Positions 14,231 through 14,399 of a DNA stretch of 14,399 bases are shown piece after piece. The notes beneath the pieces were generated by a model that was not told where the DNA came from, did not search any database, and was given only the letters and a program-made list of their open reading frames with translations. How positions within the stretch are numbered: the stretch's first letter is position 1; each line of letters opens with the position of its first letter. The stretch is from NCBI GenBank assembly GCA_023406225.1, contig JAEXWS010000168.1, forward strand, positions 1 through 14,399, written 5' to 3'. This stretch comes from Bacillota bacterium (GTDB lineage: Bacteria > Bacillota > Clostridia > Oscillospirales > Oscillospiraceae). A program made the position numbers and the translations under genes.

Positions 14231-14237
14231 TCCTCCT
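14231..14237 (-). promoter_or_regulatory. Ribosome binding site deciding the DERN membrane protein start
   Basis: AGGAGGA on the minus strand, seven bases upstream of the ATG at 14223. No comparable site precedes the longer start at 14262. Confidence 0.85.
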
Positions 14238-14293
14238 GTACCTTAACCTTTTTATATAGCAAAAAGACCAGAAAAATCAGGACATTATGAACG

Positions 14294-14310
14294 GAAAACG
14301 CCGCGTTTTC
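14294..14310 (-). repeat. Short inverted repeat after the regulator stop
   Basis: GAAAACG and CGTTTTC form a 7-bp perfect inverted repeat around three bases, directly after the regulator stop at 14311-14313. It lacks a downstream T-run on the minus strand, so it is at best a weak terminator or a processing/attenuation hairpin between the regulator and the membrane protein gene. Confidence 0.4.
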
Positions 14311-14399
14311 TTACAAATGCTGCTCCTCCTCATAGATGAAGATGTCCTCGATGGACATCCCGAAATACCGCGCCAGCTTGAAGGCCAGCAGGATGGAGG
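14311..14399 (-). CDS. Cro/CI (XRE)-type helix-turn-helix regulator, C-terminal end (partial)
   Basis: The last 28 codons of a minus-strand gene running off the right edge; the stop is TAA at 14313-14311. The residues LAFKLARYFGMSIEDIFIYE match the end of the small YozG-like Cro/CI regulators, in which 'LA.K+A+.F..SIE.IF' closes the five-helix DNA-binding domain and a short acidic tail follows. These proteins are usually about 65-75 residues and often sit directly upstream of a small membrane protein gene, as here. The recognition helix is outside the window, so no target can be suggested. The gene is too short for the usual ORF length cut-offs but the motif is clear. Confidence 0.8.
   Translation of the reverse strand, partial: SILLAFKLARYFGMSIEDIFIYEEEQHL

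Overview
This 14.4 kb window is GC-rich (by eye roughly 60-65%) and carries a Firmicutes gene set: murB-rapZ-yvcK-whiA in order, a DnaE polymerase, a YerB-like lipoprotein, and strong AGGAGG ribosome binding sites. Together these suggest the chromosome of a high-GC member of the Clostridia, probably the Oscillospiraceae (Oscillibacter/Flavonifractor-like). That assignment comes from gene content and composition, not from a search. TGA, TAA and TAG all act as normal stops. No rRNA, tRNA, CRISPR array, insertion sequence or phage gene was seen.

Layout. (1) Positions 1-4912 are a tight plus-strand operon: the 3' end of a probable HPr kinase gene (hprK), a ROK sugar kinase, murB, rapZ, yvcK and whiA. 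It links carbon-state sensing, sugar phosphorylation, the first committed steps of peptidoglycan synthesis and a WhiA regulator. The usual hprK-murB-rapZ-yvcK-whiA order is interrupted by the ROK kinase. (2) Positions 4929-6530 hold small accessory genes on the same strand: an unrecognised multi-pass membrane protein, a very small ORF broken by an in-frame TGA, a C_GCAxxG_C_C redox-type protein, and a DUF3788-type protein that overlaps it. (3) Positions 6639-10976 hold dnaE (1164 aa) and an uncharacterised 'MGAW' protein, closed by a perfect 14-bp bidirectional terminator. (4) Positions 11022-12840 hold a divergent pair: a minus-strand DUF4364 winged-helix-type protein and a plus-strand DUF3048 (YerB-like) lipoprotein. 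The 152-bp region between them carries a promoter candidate for each direction, and the lipoprotein gene ends in its own terminator. (5) Positions 12918-13805 hold a monocistronic cysteine-rich protein (20 Cys in 279 aa, ending in a CxCC motif) with a hairpin leader, a sporulation-type promoter candidate and a strong terminator. (6) Positions 13804-14399 (minus) hold a four-helix membrane protein with a DERN motif, downstream of the 3' end of a Cro/CI-type regulator gene that runs off the window.

Most of the window is ordinary core-genome content. The parts that deserve a second look are the cysteine-rich protein with its sporulation-like promoter, the TGA-interrupted small ORF at 5477-5614, and the regulator/membrane-protein pair at the right edge. 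There is no gene-free stretch longer than 300 bases. Two starts were moved inward from the longest possible ORF because of clear ribosome binding sites: DUF4364 at 11570 and the DERN membrane protein at 14223.
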